Shown piece after piece: positions 25,299 to 33,685 of a stretch of DNA of 36,169 bases. Location of the stretch: NCBI GenBank assembly GCA_030620515.1, contig JAUXEM010000013.1, positions 1-36,169 on the forward strand, read 5' to 3'. Each line of letters begins with the position of its first letter. Position 1 is the first letter of the stretch. A program made the position numbers and the translations under genes. The stretch comes from Salinivirgaceae bacterium. Lineage in GTDB: Bacteria > Bacteroidota > Bacteroidia > Bacteroidales > SZUA-534. The notes beneath the pieces are model-generated. The model had not been told where the DNA came from. It did not search any database and saw nothing but the letters and a program-made list of their open reading frames with translations.

Positions 25299-26504
25299 TT
25301 ATTTTATTCCCAATTTCTTTTTCAGTTCGTTTGGTATTGCATCTTTATGTATGGCAGCACTCATAGTTTTGTATTTTACAAATGTTTCAGATGCATAAAA
25401 ATATCCACCTAAATCGTTATAAGTAGTTCCCCATGAATTCTTTACGTAAAAATACTTAGTTCCATTCTGGTCTTTAGCTAAGCCCGTTAAAACCATTCCG
25501 TGATCGTCGGTGGTTTGGTAGTTATCAAAAGCATCTTGACGAATCTCTTGAGTAATCTTTTTCTCTTGAACTGGCTTATCAAAACTGTAAAGCTGCTTTT
25601 GACGTTCTTTTTTATCCATGGTTTCCCATTTTAAACGCTCTTCGCCATCCATTTCATCCAAATCTTCTTCAGGAACAACTGCAATACCGTTTTTCGATGA
25701 AAATCCTTTTTCACTTATGTCGCTTGCCCATGCAATTGTATATCCACTATTTATTGAGTTTTCAAACATAGAAACTAACTCATCAATAGGAATATTTAAG
25801 TATTGTGCCCATATCCAGTTGTCAGGAACCTCCAATACAAAAGAAGTATAAAATGGGTGATGTGTGAACGATGTAAAATAATAATAATCATTAGGATTAA
25901 TACCTACTAATTCATCAGCAAACGTTCTTGGATTATATTTTTTACCATTCCATTCAAAAGTTTCAGGAACTTCTCCTAAATATGCATCTAAAATACCTTT
26001 ATATCCCTCAAACCATGCTGTGGTAAGCTTTTTATTTTTGTTTTTAAGAACAGCATCCAAATAGCTAATCAAAACAGCATCTAATTCACCGTGAGTATGA
26101 ACATCGGTCCCATAGTTTAGGCCTTTGTATATTTCTTGAGGAATTGCACCATAGCTTTTGTAAATGTTAAAAACATCGTTTACTGCACCACCGCCACCAA
26201 AATTATAGGCACCATGCATGCGAATATAATTCCATGCTTTTTCTTCGTACGATTTACGTACAACAAACATTTCCGAAAGATCAATTACTTCTTTCCCTTG
26301 GCGAAGCATTTCAGCCTCAATCATTCCCATCGAAGAATAACTCCAGCAAGTACCAGCACGCTGTTGATTGTTAACATCACTTCCAGTTAGCTCTTTTACC
26401 ATTGTAAATAGGTATCCTTCTTCATCCTTTTCCTCTTCTTGTGCAAATATAGTTCCAGTAAATAATGAAACAACAATTACCAATGCAAATAAATTTTTAA
26501 ACAT
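25299..26504 (-). CDS. Secreted C1-family cysteine peptidase (bleomycin hydrolase/PepC type)
   Basis: The 401-aa product has a signal peptide (MFKNLFALVIVVSLFTGTIFA). Catalytic residues are Cys53 in QQRAGTCWSYSS, the His in DDHGMVLTG and the Asn in VKNSWGT, matching peptidase C1B (aminopeptidase C / bleomycin hydrolase). Cytosolic PepC is a hexameric aminopeptidase with a C-terminal arm in its active site. Here the protein is exported, as in several Bacteroidota paralogues, so it probably trims peptides in the periplasm. The C-terminus is LKKKLGIK. It stands alone, flanked by gaps. Confidence 0.93.
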   Translation of the reverse strand: MFKNLFALVIVVSLFTGTIFAQEEEKDEEGYLFTMVKELTGSDVNNQQRAGTCWSYSSMGMIEAEMLRQGKEVIDLSEMFVVRKSYEEKAWNYIRMHGAYNFGGGGAVNDVFNIYKSYGAIPQEIYKGLNYGTDVHTHGELDAVLISYLDAVLKNKNKKLTTAWFEGYKGILDAYLGEVPETFEWNGKKYNPRTFADELVGINPNDYYYFTSFTHHPFYTSFVLEVPDNWIWAQYLNIPIDELVSMFENSINSGYTIAWASDISEKGFSSKNGIAVVPEEDLDEMDGEERLKWETMDKKERQKQLYSFDKPVQEKKITQEIRQDAFDNYQTTDDHGMVLTGLAKDQNGTKYFYVKNSWGTTYNDLGGYFYASETFVKYKTMSAAIHKDAIPNELKKKLGIK

Positions 26505-26537
26505 ATCTTTTTGTTTTTTTGTTTTACTTTTAGTCTA

Positions 26538-26545
26538 CAAAAATA
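26538..26545 (-). promoter_or_regulatory. -7 box for the C1 peptidase gene
   Basis: On the minus strand TATTTTTG matches TAnnTTTG exactly, 33 bp upstream of the start. No clear -33 element at the usual spacing. Confidence 0.45.
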
Positions 26546-26665
26546 ATAAATAGTAACAGGAATACTGTACAATTGTTTATAAACACGTTTGTTTATTAGA
26601 ACCTCTTGATTCCACAACGGTTAAAGTTTAATGCTTGATATTCAGGGCGTGAGTGCATTTTTTAA

Positions 26666-27182
26666 ACTGATATATCTTTAAAAGGAAGCATTTGCAAATA
26701 TTATACAAATGATAATCTACACACGCTTACAAGGTCATGTATGCAACAAGCCTTAGAGCAAATGAGTAATGAATTAAGGTTACCTAATTAATTTAGCTAA
26801 AGTAAATCAAATTGATTTGGCAACTCATTTTATCATGAATAGACCTATACCAAAATATTACCCATATTTAGGAAGTAAGCGTTATTTTAAGCGATTGCAA
26901 GCAACAAATGATACTTTATATTACAATACATCTGCAAGGCAATTAATCTTTTATAATAAACTTAAAGAAGCAAAGTCAAAAGGTGTAATTATTCCAGAGG
27001 TATATAGAAATGAATATTTATTAAGATATGAAAGCAAGAAAGGGTTACCCTGCCCCAAAGTATTATTCAGGCTAAAAAAGAAATTAACCGTTTTAGCAAA
27101 CAAACCTGAAATATCTGAACAATCTGAATTAATAACAGAGTTGAGTAAAAATATAAAATCAATTAAAGGTTATTACAGGTAG
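26666..27182 (+). pseudogene. Broken phage/plasmid replication initiator (gene II/X family)
   Basis: Two frames make one protein. Frame one (26666-26791) gives ISLKGSICKYYTNDNLHTLT and ALEQMSNELRLPN before a stop. Frame two (open from 26778) continues LAKVNQIDLATHFIMNRPIP, YLGSKRYFKRL, TLYYNTSARQLIFYNKLKEA and IPEVYRNEYLLRYE. This order and wording fit the Bacteroidota branch of the gene II/X replication protein used by filamentous phages and small rolling-circle plasmids. The N-terminus is missing, a frameshift lies near 26780-26790, and the section after LLRYE is much shorter than expected. It is therefore dead. No other phage gene is recognisable nearby. The TTG start in the ORF track is an artefact. 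Confidence 0.75.
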
Positions 27183-27412
27183 AAAGTTATAGGTTCTGTA
27201 AAACGCCTACAAGATGGAATTATATTCCCTGGAAGAGAGTTTGCAAAAAAAAGTATGAATCATTAAAGTTTCTTGTTGTAAAAAAGCTGTAAAACACTTA
27301 CGTTAAACATGCTTATCACTACTTATACCTCTTGTTTATCCTTATATCAAAAAACACAACGGTTATTCATAAAATACTCCTTAACTAAAGACTTGTGTGT
27401 ACTTTTGTTTGT
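27183..27412. other. Spacer downstream of the replication-gene relic
   Basis: No gene is seen. A short open stretch (VKRLQDGIIFPGREFAKKS, near 27195-27265) looks protein-like and could be another fragment of the same mobile element, but it is too short to assign. Confidence 0.35.
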
Positions 27413-27454
27413 ACCTTAAAAAAAAGCCTTACAAAAATTAATCTGTAAGGCTTT
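27413..27454 (-). terminator. Terminator of tRNA-Ala (works in both directions)
   Basis: AAAGCCTTACA (27423-27433) pairs perfectly with TGTAAGGCTTT (27444-27454). On the minus strand an eight-base T-run follows. It is 12 bp past the tRNA 3' end. Confidence 0.9.
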
Positions 27455-27465
27455 GATTTTTAGTG

Positions 27466-27539
27466 TGGAGAATATCGGAATCGAACCGATGACCTCTTGA
27501 CTGCCAGTCAAACGCTCTAGCCAACTGAGCTAATCCCCC
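27466..27539 (-). tRNA. tRNA-Ala (anticodon GGC)
   Basis: The minus strand folds as a complete cloverleaf: acceptor GGGGGAT/ATTCTCC containing the G3-U70 pair that identifies tRNA-Ala, D-arm GCTC/GAGC, anticodon loop CTGGCAG (anticodon GGC, codon GCC) and T-arm ATCGG-TTCGATT-CCGAT. The 3' CCA is not encoded. A strong terminator follows. Confidence 0.95.
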
Positions 27540-27571
27540 ATAAATGTTTGAACGTATTCTAAATATTTTCA

Positions 27572-27621
27572 GGATTAGCGAAAGTTGCCTGTCCCGAACT
27601 TGCTTCGAGAAGCTAATCCCC
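27572..27621. repeat. Hairpin element upstream of tRNA-Ala that repeats its 5' end
   Basis: GGATTAGC (27572-27579) pairs with GCTAATCC (27612-27619), with AAGTT/AACTT continuing the stem. The right arm AGCTAATCCCC (27611-27621) is an exact 11-bp copy of the tRNA 5' end as read on the plus strand (27528-27538). Confidence 0.55.
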
Positions 27622-27667
27622 TATCATTTTTAGAACTTTGCTTATAAAGCGAGGCAAATATATAAAA

Positions 27668-28282
27668 TCATTTCAATCTTCGGAAATTATATCCTTTGTC
27701 TTTAAATATTTTTAAAACAACAGGTAGTATTGCATATAAATTCTTGCTAGCTTTTATTGAGTCGTGAAAAACAATTATTGAACCAACAGTCGAATATTTA
27801 AATACATATTCTAGACATTGTTCAGGTGTTTTATCCTCGTTATAATCCTCAGAAAGAACATCCCACATAAACATTTTATACCCATGGTTCTTTAAATTCT
27901 TAATCTGGCTTTGCCGTATCTTGCCATATGGTGGTCTAAACAACTTAGAGTCGATAAAATGAGATGCTAGTTCAACATCATCAATATATTCGTTATTCCA
28001 GGTTTTCCATCCCTTTAAATGACTATAAGTATGATTCCCTACAGAATGCTTTGCTTTAACTATACGATTGTAAATATCGGTGTGCCGTTCCACATTTCTA
28101 CCAATACAAAAGAAAGTAGCCTTCGCATCATATTCATCCAACAGCTTTAAAACCCAGTCGGTAACTTCTGGTGTAGGTCCATCGTCAAAAGTTAAATATA
28201 TATCTTTTGAGGTGTCGATAATTCGCCAATGAAAGCTGTAATACAATTTACGAATCCAATTAGGTGGTTTATGAATATTCAT
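27668..28282 (-). CDS. Polysaccharide deacetylase family protein (NodB domain)
   Basis: The 204-aa product is almost all one NodB homology domain (carbohydrate esterase 4). Motifs: TFDDGPT (31-37, base and metal Asp), HTYSH (metal ligands His84 and His88), RPPYG, and IIVFHDS near the end. Enzymes of this family remove acetyl groups from peptidoglycan, chitin or exopolysaccharide. No signal peptide is seen, only a short basic N-terminus, so its compartment is unclear. It lies directly upstream of tRNA-Ala on the same strand. Confidence 0.93.
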   Translation of the reverse strand: MNIHKPPNWIRKLYYSFHWRIIDTSKDIYLTFDDGPTPEVTDWVLKLLDEYDAKATFFCIGRNVERHTDIYNRIVKAKHSVGNHTYSHLKGWKTWNNEYIDDVELASHFIDSKLFRPPYGKIRQSQIKNLKNHGYKMFMWDVLSEDYNEDKTPEQCLEYVFKYSTVGSIIVFHDSIKASKNLYAILPVVLKIFKDKGYNFRRLK

Positions 28283-28421
28283 ACCTAAATTTTTAACAAA
28301 GATGTTTACTTTTTTCTGTAATTAAAAGCTGCTAATGTAAAAGATCAATCAACTTTGATAAAAGCTTCTTGTATTAGCTTAAAAAAGTATTGAAAACAAA
28401 ATGAATATTTTTTTAAAATTC

Positions 28422-28452
28422 TTTGGCAATTAAAAAAAATGTTTTACTTTTG
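28422..28452 (+). promoter_or_regulatory. Promoter of tRNA-Gln
   Basis: TTTG (28422-28425) and TACTTTTG (28445-28452) match the Bacteroidota -33/-7 consensus with a 19-nt spacer. The tRNA begins 20 nt after the -7 box. Confidence 0.75.
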
Positions 28453-28471
28453 CCGCCACGATAATCGGAAT

Positions 28472-28542
28472 TGACCCATGGTGTAATGGTAACACTTCTG
28501 TTTTTGGTACAGGCATTCAAGGTTCGAATCCTTGTGGGTCAA
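28472..28542 (+). tRNA. tRNA-Gln (anticodon TTG)
   Basis: A complete cloverleaf: acceptor TGACCCA/TGGGTCA, D-arm GTGT/ACAC, anticodon loop TTTTGGT (anticodon TTG, codon CAA), T-arm CAAGG-TTCGAAT-CCTTG. The U1-A72 acceptor pair is typical of tRNA-Gln. CCA is not encoded. It has a consensus promoter in front and a terminator behind. Confidence 0.96.
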
Positions 28543-28547
28543 CAAAG

Positions 28548-28574
28548 AAACCTTCTGAAATTCAGAAGGTTTTT
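28548..28574 (+). terminator. Terminator of tRNA-Gln
   Basis: AAACCTTCTGA and TCAGAAGGTTT form a perfect 11-bp stem with a short loop, followed by a T-run. Confidence 0.92.
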
Positions 28575-28606
28575 TTACTTTTAGGGCATTATAAAATGCT
28601 TTGCAC

Positions 28607-29200
28607 ATGAGAATTACTATAGTTCTATATCTGTCCTTATTTTTATTAATTGGTTGTACTCAAAACTTCCAGACTAAAAAACAAATAATAAAATTCGAAA
28701 TTTCAAACAATTGCCAAATTCACGAATTTATTTTAATAAACAATTTTAAACCATATTTTAGCAACGATAGTGCAATAGCTCTACAAATAGAAATGGACAG
28801 CTTTTTGCTTGAAAAAATGCACGCTCTTAACCAAGAATTAGCTAGCATTAACCAACGTATTATCAGAACAGAAAAAGAGCAGAACGAGTCTGAAAATCCA
28901 CAAATGAAAAAAGCAATAGCATATAGCCTATACCAATTAGATGGATTAAAAAAGCAACAGAATGAAATAATTAGCATTTATGAAACCCAACCTGAGCTCA
29001 CTCAGATGGGATGGTACAAAAATCAAATTCAAAAATACAAAACTACCCCAAAACAAATAATTGCACAATCAATAAAAGTGACATTTATAGGTACACAAGG
29101 AAAATTACCTTTTGCTAATTACGAATGCGAATATTTTTTTGACCCAGATAAGAGAATCTTATTAGCAAGATATAACAAGATTCAAACTTGCTTACATTAA
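28607..29200 (+). CDS. Hypothetical lipoprotein with coiled-coil segment
   Basis: I start at ATG 28607 rather than the track's TTG 28601, giving 197 aa with a clean lipoprotein signal (MRITIVLYLSLFLLIGC, acceptor Cys17). Residues about 60-125 are a charged helix likely to form a coiled coil (EKMHALNQELASINQRIIRT, then KKQQNEIISIYE). The end is beta-like with a Cys near the C-terminus. I recognise no family. It converges with the serpin gene, only 3 bp between the stops. Confidence 0.72.
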   Translation: MRITIVLYLSLFLLIGCTQNFQTKKQIIKFEISNNCQIHEFILINNFKPYFSNDSAIALQIEMDSFLLEKMHALNQELASINQRIIRTEKEQNESENPQMKKAIAYSLYQLDGLKKQQNEIISIYETQPELTQMGWYKNQIQKYKTTPKQIIAQSIKVTFIGTQGKLPFANYECEYFFDPDKRILLARYNKIQTCLH

Positions 29201-29203
29201 ATT

Positions 29204-30397
29204 CTATTGCTCTCCTTTTACGTATCGCCCAACAAACAAAATAACTCCAGTTTGAATATCAGTAATTAGGTAAACAAAGGGATGATTTGCAGTAAAATAA
29301 ATATCCTTTACTATAGCAGTTTTTCTGGCCATGGTAATAGCAGTTGCAGCAGCAGCTTCAGTTCCTTCTTCCGAAACTTCAATAAACGATTTGTGTATAA
29401 CTTTGTCAATTTTTAAATCAGTGCCACCTGTCATTCCTGAAAAATCAGCAGTGTCGGAAAAAGCTAAGCTCATTCCCATATTACGCAAAACAGGCTTAAG
29501 CTTCAGGTCTGATTCTTCTTTAAACTTTGGAAAACTAAGCTGAACTTCATTGCTTAGCATCTTTTTGTCAATAATGCTTAAAAACTCGCTATTCAAATCT
29601 TTTTCAATGCGTAAAAAACTATCTTTCTCTTTGGGAAGAATAACTGTCATTGCCATTTTATCACCTTTATAAGGCAATTTAATAACTTGAATGTCTTCAT
29701 TCTCAAAATACTCAAATTTGCCTTTTTGAGTCATCATTTGAACACTGCTTTTGCTTTCATCAATATTAAAAAATTCTACTCTCTTAGTCTCATCCTTTTT
29801 AAAAGCTAGCTTCCACTGTGCATTAAACCATATTGCATTAACCAAAACTAAGCGTGTATTTTTAACTAAATAAGCAGGTTCTAGCAGTTCTTCAATTTTC
29901 CCATTAGTAGACTTTTTTACCCAACTATTTATTACTTTGGAAACACCCTTTCTGCCACCCCTTGTCTTAAAATTTGCATATTCTAAGGGAGCATTATAAT
30001 ATCTACTAACCAATTCAAAATACTCTGGTATAAACCTATATTCTTTTTGCGCCCAAAGACCATTACTAATATTTAAGCTTACGGTATCTGTATTACAAAT
30101 TATTCTATTATTAACTTTAGAGAAAAGAGGTCCTATTGCTTCATTGTTTTCTGGAAAACCCAAAACATTTTGCATTTGCGTACGGGTTTCATTCCTTGCC
30201 CCTTCATAAGTCATTCCCAGTGCTTGCGAAATACTAAATGGCGATAAAACCAAATTATTGTTCACATTCTCAATTACTAGCTGTTTATATAAATTTATTG
30301 AAAAGCTATTAGTATCCTCAAAAATTGATTTGTTTTCAGGAACTACTCCACAAATAAATATTATTGCAATTGCAAATAAGTATAAAAAAATTTTCAT
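29204..30397 (-). CDS. Serpin-family serine/cysteine protease inhibitor
   Basis: The 397-aa product has an N-terminal signal-like segment (MKIFLYLFAIAIIFICG) and a full serpin fold: NLVLSPFSISQALGMTYEGA, LVLVNAIWFNAQWK, and the hinge of the reactive centre loop EEGTEAAAATAITMARK. Counting from the hinge Gly as P15 puts Lys at P1 and Arg at P2, so trypsin-like or papain-like targets are predicted. The small-residue hinge fits an inhibitory serpin. The closing segment HPFVYLITDIQTGVILFVGR is also typical. It lies after the Xaa-Pro aminopeptidase gene on the same strand but a terminator separates them. The lipobox-like FIC is weak. Confidence 0.95.
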   Translation of the reverse strand: MKIFLYLFAIAIIFICGVVPENKSIFEDTNSFSINLYKQLVIENVNNNLVLSPFSISQALGMTYEGARNETRTQMQNVLGFPENNEAIGPLFSKVNNRIICNTDTVSLNISNGLWAQKEYRFIPEYFELVSRYYNAPLEYANFKTRGGRKGVSKVINSWVKKSTNGKIEELLEPAYLVKNTRLVLVNAIWFNAQWKLAFKKDETKRVEFFNIDESKSSVQMMTQKGKFEYFENEDIQVIKLPYKGDKMAMTVILPKEKDSFLRIEKDLNSEFLSIIDKKMLSNEVQLSFPKFKEESDLKLKPVLRNMGMSLAFSDTADFSGMTGGTDLKIDKVIHKSFIEVSEEGTEAAAATAITMARKTAIVKDIYFTANHPFVYLITDIQTGVILFVGRYVKGEQ

Positions 30398-30446
30398 AAG
30401 CTATTTTTAAGTATGTGTAACAAATTTAAATCTGATTTTTAGATAA

Positions 30447-30475
30447 AAAAAGGTCTTTGTAAAAAAGACCTTTTT
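30447..30475 (-). terminator. Terminator of the Xaa-Pro aminopeptidase gene
   Basis: AAAGGTCTTT and AAAGACCTTT pair perfectly with a short loop. A T-rich tail lies on both strands, so it can act either way; it is placed 20 bp after the peptidase stop. Confidence 0.85.
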
Positions 30476-30492
30476 CAGAATTCTATAATGTT

Positions 30493-31881
30493 CTATTTTC
30501 CAACCGTGTTTTCAATCTCTTCAATAGTAATTGGAATCCTATCACCTAATAAACGGCAACCATCGTCAGTAACTAACAAGTCGTCTTCTAAGCGAATGCC
30601 GCCAAAATCTCTATATTGATTTACTTTATCGAAATTTATAAAGTCGTTATTTATTTTCTCAGCTTTCCACTTATCAATTAACGATGGAATAAAATAAATA
30701 CCCGGTTCATTTGTAATTACAAAGTCAGACTCAAGCTTTCTACCTAAACGTAAATAGGCAGTTCCAAACTGGTCAATTGGGCGAACCTCATCGTCGTAAC
30801 CAACATATATTTGATCATAATCTTCCATGTCATGCACATCAAGTCCCATCATATGGCCTAAACCATGAGGGAAAAACATTGCATGTGCCCCTGCTTTAAC
30901 AGCTGCATCTACATCGCCTTTCATTAATCCCAGATCTTTTAACCCTTGAGTAATAACTTTAGCAGCCAATAAATGCACTTGCTGATAAGTTACTCCAGGT
31001 TTTGATGCTGCTGTACCAGCATTGTTTGCATCTAAAACTATTTGGTAAATTTCTTTTTGCTTTTGCGTAAACTTCCCTCCTACTGGATATGAGCGAGTAA
31101 AATCTGAAGCATAACGCATTAAAGTTTCTGCACCACAATCTGTTAACACCATTCGTCCTTCCTGTAAAGTTCCGCTATGGTCGTGGTTGTGCAAAGTTTG
31201 CCCGTTCTGACTTAATATAACTGGGAAAGAATAGTGTCCACCATACTGCAATGGAATTGATTCAACAATACCCGCAATTTTTTGCTCCGACTCGCCAGCT
31301 ACAGCCATTCTCATGGCAGTAACATGCATGTCGTAACCTACAGCACAAGCTTTCTCAATTTCAGCAATTTCGTATTTATCCTTAACCGATCTTAACTTAA
31401 TTATTGCCTTTACTAACTCTAGTGAACGGTAATTATTAATTCTTGATGGATTAATACCGAACATATCGCCCAAAATTATTTTACTCTCACCACGGTATGG
31501 AGGTAAGAAATGCACTTTTCGTCCTTGTGCAATAACTTGTTCAACCTTATCGATAACTTTATTAAAAGGAGCAGTGTTTTCCATTCCAATTTTTGCAGCT
31601 TTATCTGTTAGTTTTGGCTGCACGCCCATCCATATTATATCTTCAATGTCAACATCGTTGCCATAAATAAACTCTTCACCCGATTCAAAATCGATAATAG
31701 CAGCCATTCCTGGATGCTCAATACCAAAAAAGTATAAGAACGAGCTATCTTGCCTAAAATGAAAAATATTATCCGGATAATTCATTGGAGAATCAACATT
31801 TCCTAAAAACAATGCCACTCCTTTATTCATGAGCTTCTTTAAATCAGCTCTACGCTTTACATAAACTTCTTTCTGAAACAT
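30493..31881 (-). CDS. pepP: Xaa-Pro aminopeptidase (aminopeptidase P, M24B)
   Basis: The enzyme removes the N-terminal residue from peptides with Pro in second place. The 462-aa product has an N-terminal creatinase-like domain and a pita-bread catalytic domain whose metal ligands are visible: Asp in TDCGAE, Asp in ASDFTRSYPV, His in FPHGLGHMMGLDVHD, Glu in ITNEPGIYF and Glu in GIRLEDDLLVT. No signal peptide, so cytosolic. Length fits the family. It is monocistronic, with a terminator behind it and a divergent chemoreceptor gene in front. Confidence 0.96.
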   Translation of the reverse strand: MFQKEVYVKRRADLKKLMNKGVALFLGNVDSPMNYPDNIFHFRQDSSFLYFFGIEHPGMAAIIDFESGEEFIYGNDVDIEDIIWMGVQPKLTDKAAKIGMENTAPFNKVIDKVEQVIAQGRKVHFLPPYRGESKIILGDMFGINPSRINNYRSLELVKAIIKLRSVKDKYEIAEIEKACAVGYDMHVTAMRMAVAGESEQKIAGIVESIPLQYGGHYSFPVILSQNGQTLHNHDHSGTLQEGRMVLTDCGAETLMRYASDFTRSYPVGGKFTQKQKEIYQIVLDANNAGTAASKPGVTYQQVHLLAAKVITQGLKDLGLMKGDVDAAVKAGAHAMFFPHGLGHMMGLDVHDMEDYDQIYVGYDDEVRPIDQFGTAYLRLGRKLESDFVITNEPGIYFIPSLIDKWKAEKINNDFINFDKVNQYRDFGGIRLEDDLLVTDDGCRLLGDRIPITIEEIENTVGK

Positions 31882-32108
31882 ATTTTAAGTTTTTAATTTT
31901 CTGTGCGGTCAAATTAACACACATTTTTATTATTACCAATTTTCTGTACTTATTGTTTAGCATATTGTATTTTGCAATTCGCAAATTGTTAAGTTATTTA
32001 TATTTCTACTATAATAAGACAACTAAACTGCGTAATTATTTGTATTTTTAATAAACACAATGAATTGTAATTTGTTGAATATAATTATAAACCTAACTCG
32101 AAATAAAG

Positions 32109-33422
32109 ATGAATAATATAGTTGTTTTTTCCCTAGTCGTTCTATCGGGCATTCCTGTTACATACTTAATTCTAAAATTCTTTTACAAAAAGTCTATTTT
32201 AGTACCTGTAACCATGACAATTGCTGTTGCTTATTGTGCGGTGCTTATTTTAGCCTACATTGTGGGGCTTTATGGCGTAAAACATTTGCTTTGGGGTTTT
32301 CCAGTGGCAATGGTTTTATTAACTGCAGCATTTTATTACAATAACATAATTGTACGAAAGCCATTTGCCAGTATTATTGATAATGTGGTTAAAGTTGGAG
32401 AAGGTAATCTTGGACAAAAAATAGACGGAGATTTATTAAAACACAATAATGAAATTGGAACTTTAGCTCAAGCTACAAAAAACACTTTAGACAAACTATC
32501 GGAGGTTATTTATGAATTTCAAGAAGCCTCAGCAGCAATAAAAATGGCAAGTGCCGAATTAAGCAATGGTTCGCAACAAATTGCACAAGGAGCCAATGAA
32601 CAAGCTTCCTCAATTGAAGAAGTGTCGGCAACTATTGAGCAAGTTTCGGCTAATATAAAACAGAATACAAGCAATGCCAAATTAACACAAGATATTTCGC
32701 AAAAAGCTTCACTTGGTATTACCGAAGTAAGCAAAAGTTCAGGCGAATCGCTTAGTGCAAATAAAACCATTTCGGAAAAAATACAAGTAATTAACGACAT
32801 TGCTTTTCAAACAAACATACTTGCTCTTAATGCTGCTGTTGAAGCTGCTCGTGCAGGTGAACATGGAAAAGGATTTGCAGTAGTTGCTGCCGAAGTACGC
32901 AAGCTTGCCGAAAACAGTAAAAAAGCTGCCGACGAAATAGTACACTTGGCTAAAAAGAGTTTTGATTTAGCCGATAGTTCAGAAAAGAAAATGTTGGAAA
33001 CACTACCAAACATTGACAAAACTACTCAATTGATTACTGAAATATCTGCAGCAAGCGAAGAGCAATATACCGGTATTGAACAAGTAAATAACGCTATGCA
33101 ACAGCTCAATAGTGTAACTCAACAGAATGCCTCATCGAGCGAAGAGTTTTCAGCTAATGCTGAGGAGCTAGCGGCTCAATCGGAAAAACTGATAGAACAT
33201 GTTGCCTTTTTTAGCTTTAATGAGGAGAAAAAGACTACTACAACATTTAAGTCTAAAAAAACAGAACCTATTAAGCAACAAGCTCCTAAAGCAAAACCTA
33301 CAAACAAAATGAAAAAAGAGGCCGCACCTATAGCGAAGCAAAGCCAGCCAGACATATCACATAAAGGAGCCAATATAGTTATGTCAAATACAAAAAGCGA
33401 TGATGAGTTTGAAAGTTTTTAA
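32109..33422 (+). CDS. Methyl-accepting chemotaxis-type receptor without a periplasmic domain
   Basis: The 437-aa product starts with three closely spaced membrane helices (about 4-24, 31-53, 58-77) and no room for a periplasmic sensor. A HAMP-like stretch (about 80-130) and a signalling domain follow, with the hairpin tip [20 protein letters not shown] and [14 protein letters not shown] intact, so CheA/CheW coupling should be possible. The tail is basic and Pro/Lys-rich and ends in DDEFESF. No che genes are in this window. It may sense a membrane or cytoplasmic cue, or act through a partner protein. Confidence 0.93.
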   Translation: MNNIVVFSLVVLSGIPVTYLILKFFYKKSILVPVTMTIAVAYCAVLILAYIVGLYGVKHLLWGFPVAMVLLTAAFYYNNIIVRKPFASIIDNVVKVGEGNLGQKIDGDLLKHNNEIGTLAQATKNTLDKLSEVIYEFQEASAAIKMASAELSNGSQQIAQGANEQASSIEEVSATIEQVSANIKQNTSNAKLTQDISQKASLGITEVSKSSGESLSANKTISEKIQVINDIAFQTNILALNAAVEAARAGEHGKGFAVVAAEVRKLAENSKKAADEIVHLAKKSFDLADSSEKKMLETLPNIDKTTQLITEISAASEEQYTGIEQVNNAMQQLNSVTQQNASSSEEFSANAEELAAQSEKLIEHVAFFSFNEEKKTTTTFKSKKTEPIKQQAPKAKPTNKMKKEAAPIAKQSQPDISHKGANIVMSNTKSDDEFESF

Positions 33423-33448
33423 ACGTAAAAAATAAAATATTTTGTAAG

Positions 33449-33487
33449 CCCAATAGGATTCAATTAGAAACTCTTATTGGGTTTTTT
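33449..33487 (+). terminator. Terminator of the chemoreceptor gene
   Basis: CCCAATA (33449-33455) pairs with TATTGGG (33475-33481), followed by TTTTTT. The loop of 19 nt is long. Confidence 0.7.
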
Positions 33488-33513
33488 ATTGAGTGAAAAC
33501 CCTATATCCGCGA

Positions 33514-33592
33514 GTCATCGGATGAGTTTGTTGATTAATAGCTCTATAGCCTTTAATTTCTTTCGCCTTAATTATTCTACTCATCCGATGAC
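33514..33592. repeat. Inverted repeat of the TCATCGGATGA family
   Basis: GTCATCGGATGAGT (33514-33527) and ACTCATCCGATGAC (33579-33592) are exact reverse complements, and ATTAA/TTAAT extends the symmetry inward. The core motif also occurs at 22002-22013. Confidence 0.8.
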
Positions 33593-33658
33593 AATCAATG
33601 CTTTAATAAATAACTTGCGGATTTAAGGAAAAAAATCATATTTGTTTTCTGATTATCT

Positions 33659-33666
33659 TATTTTTG
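33659..33666 (+). promoter_or_regulatory. -7 box for the lipoate ligase gene
   Basis: TATTTTTG matches the Bacteroidota -7 consensus exactly, 19 bp before the lplA start. The nearest TTTG upstream (33641-33644) is 14 nt away, shorter than the usual spacer. Confidence 0.5.
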
Positions 33667-33685
33667 CTTAAAATTATTTCACACA

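Noticed and set aside
16748-31881. S46, C1 and M24 peptidases plus serpin as one proteolysis gene cluster.
   Set aside because: They are many kilobases apart, on different strands and each has its own promoter or terminator; only a loose functional theme remains.
32519-33373. Four minus-strand ORFs inside the chemoreceptor gene.
   Set aside because: Shadows of a strongly coding plus-strand gene with biased codons.
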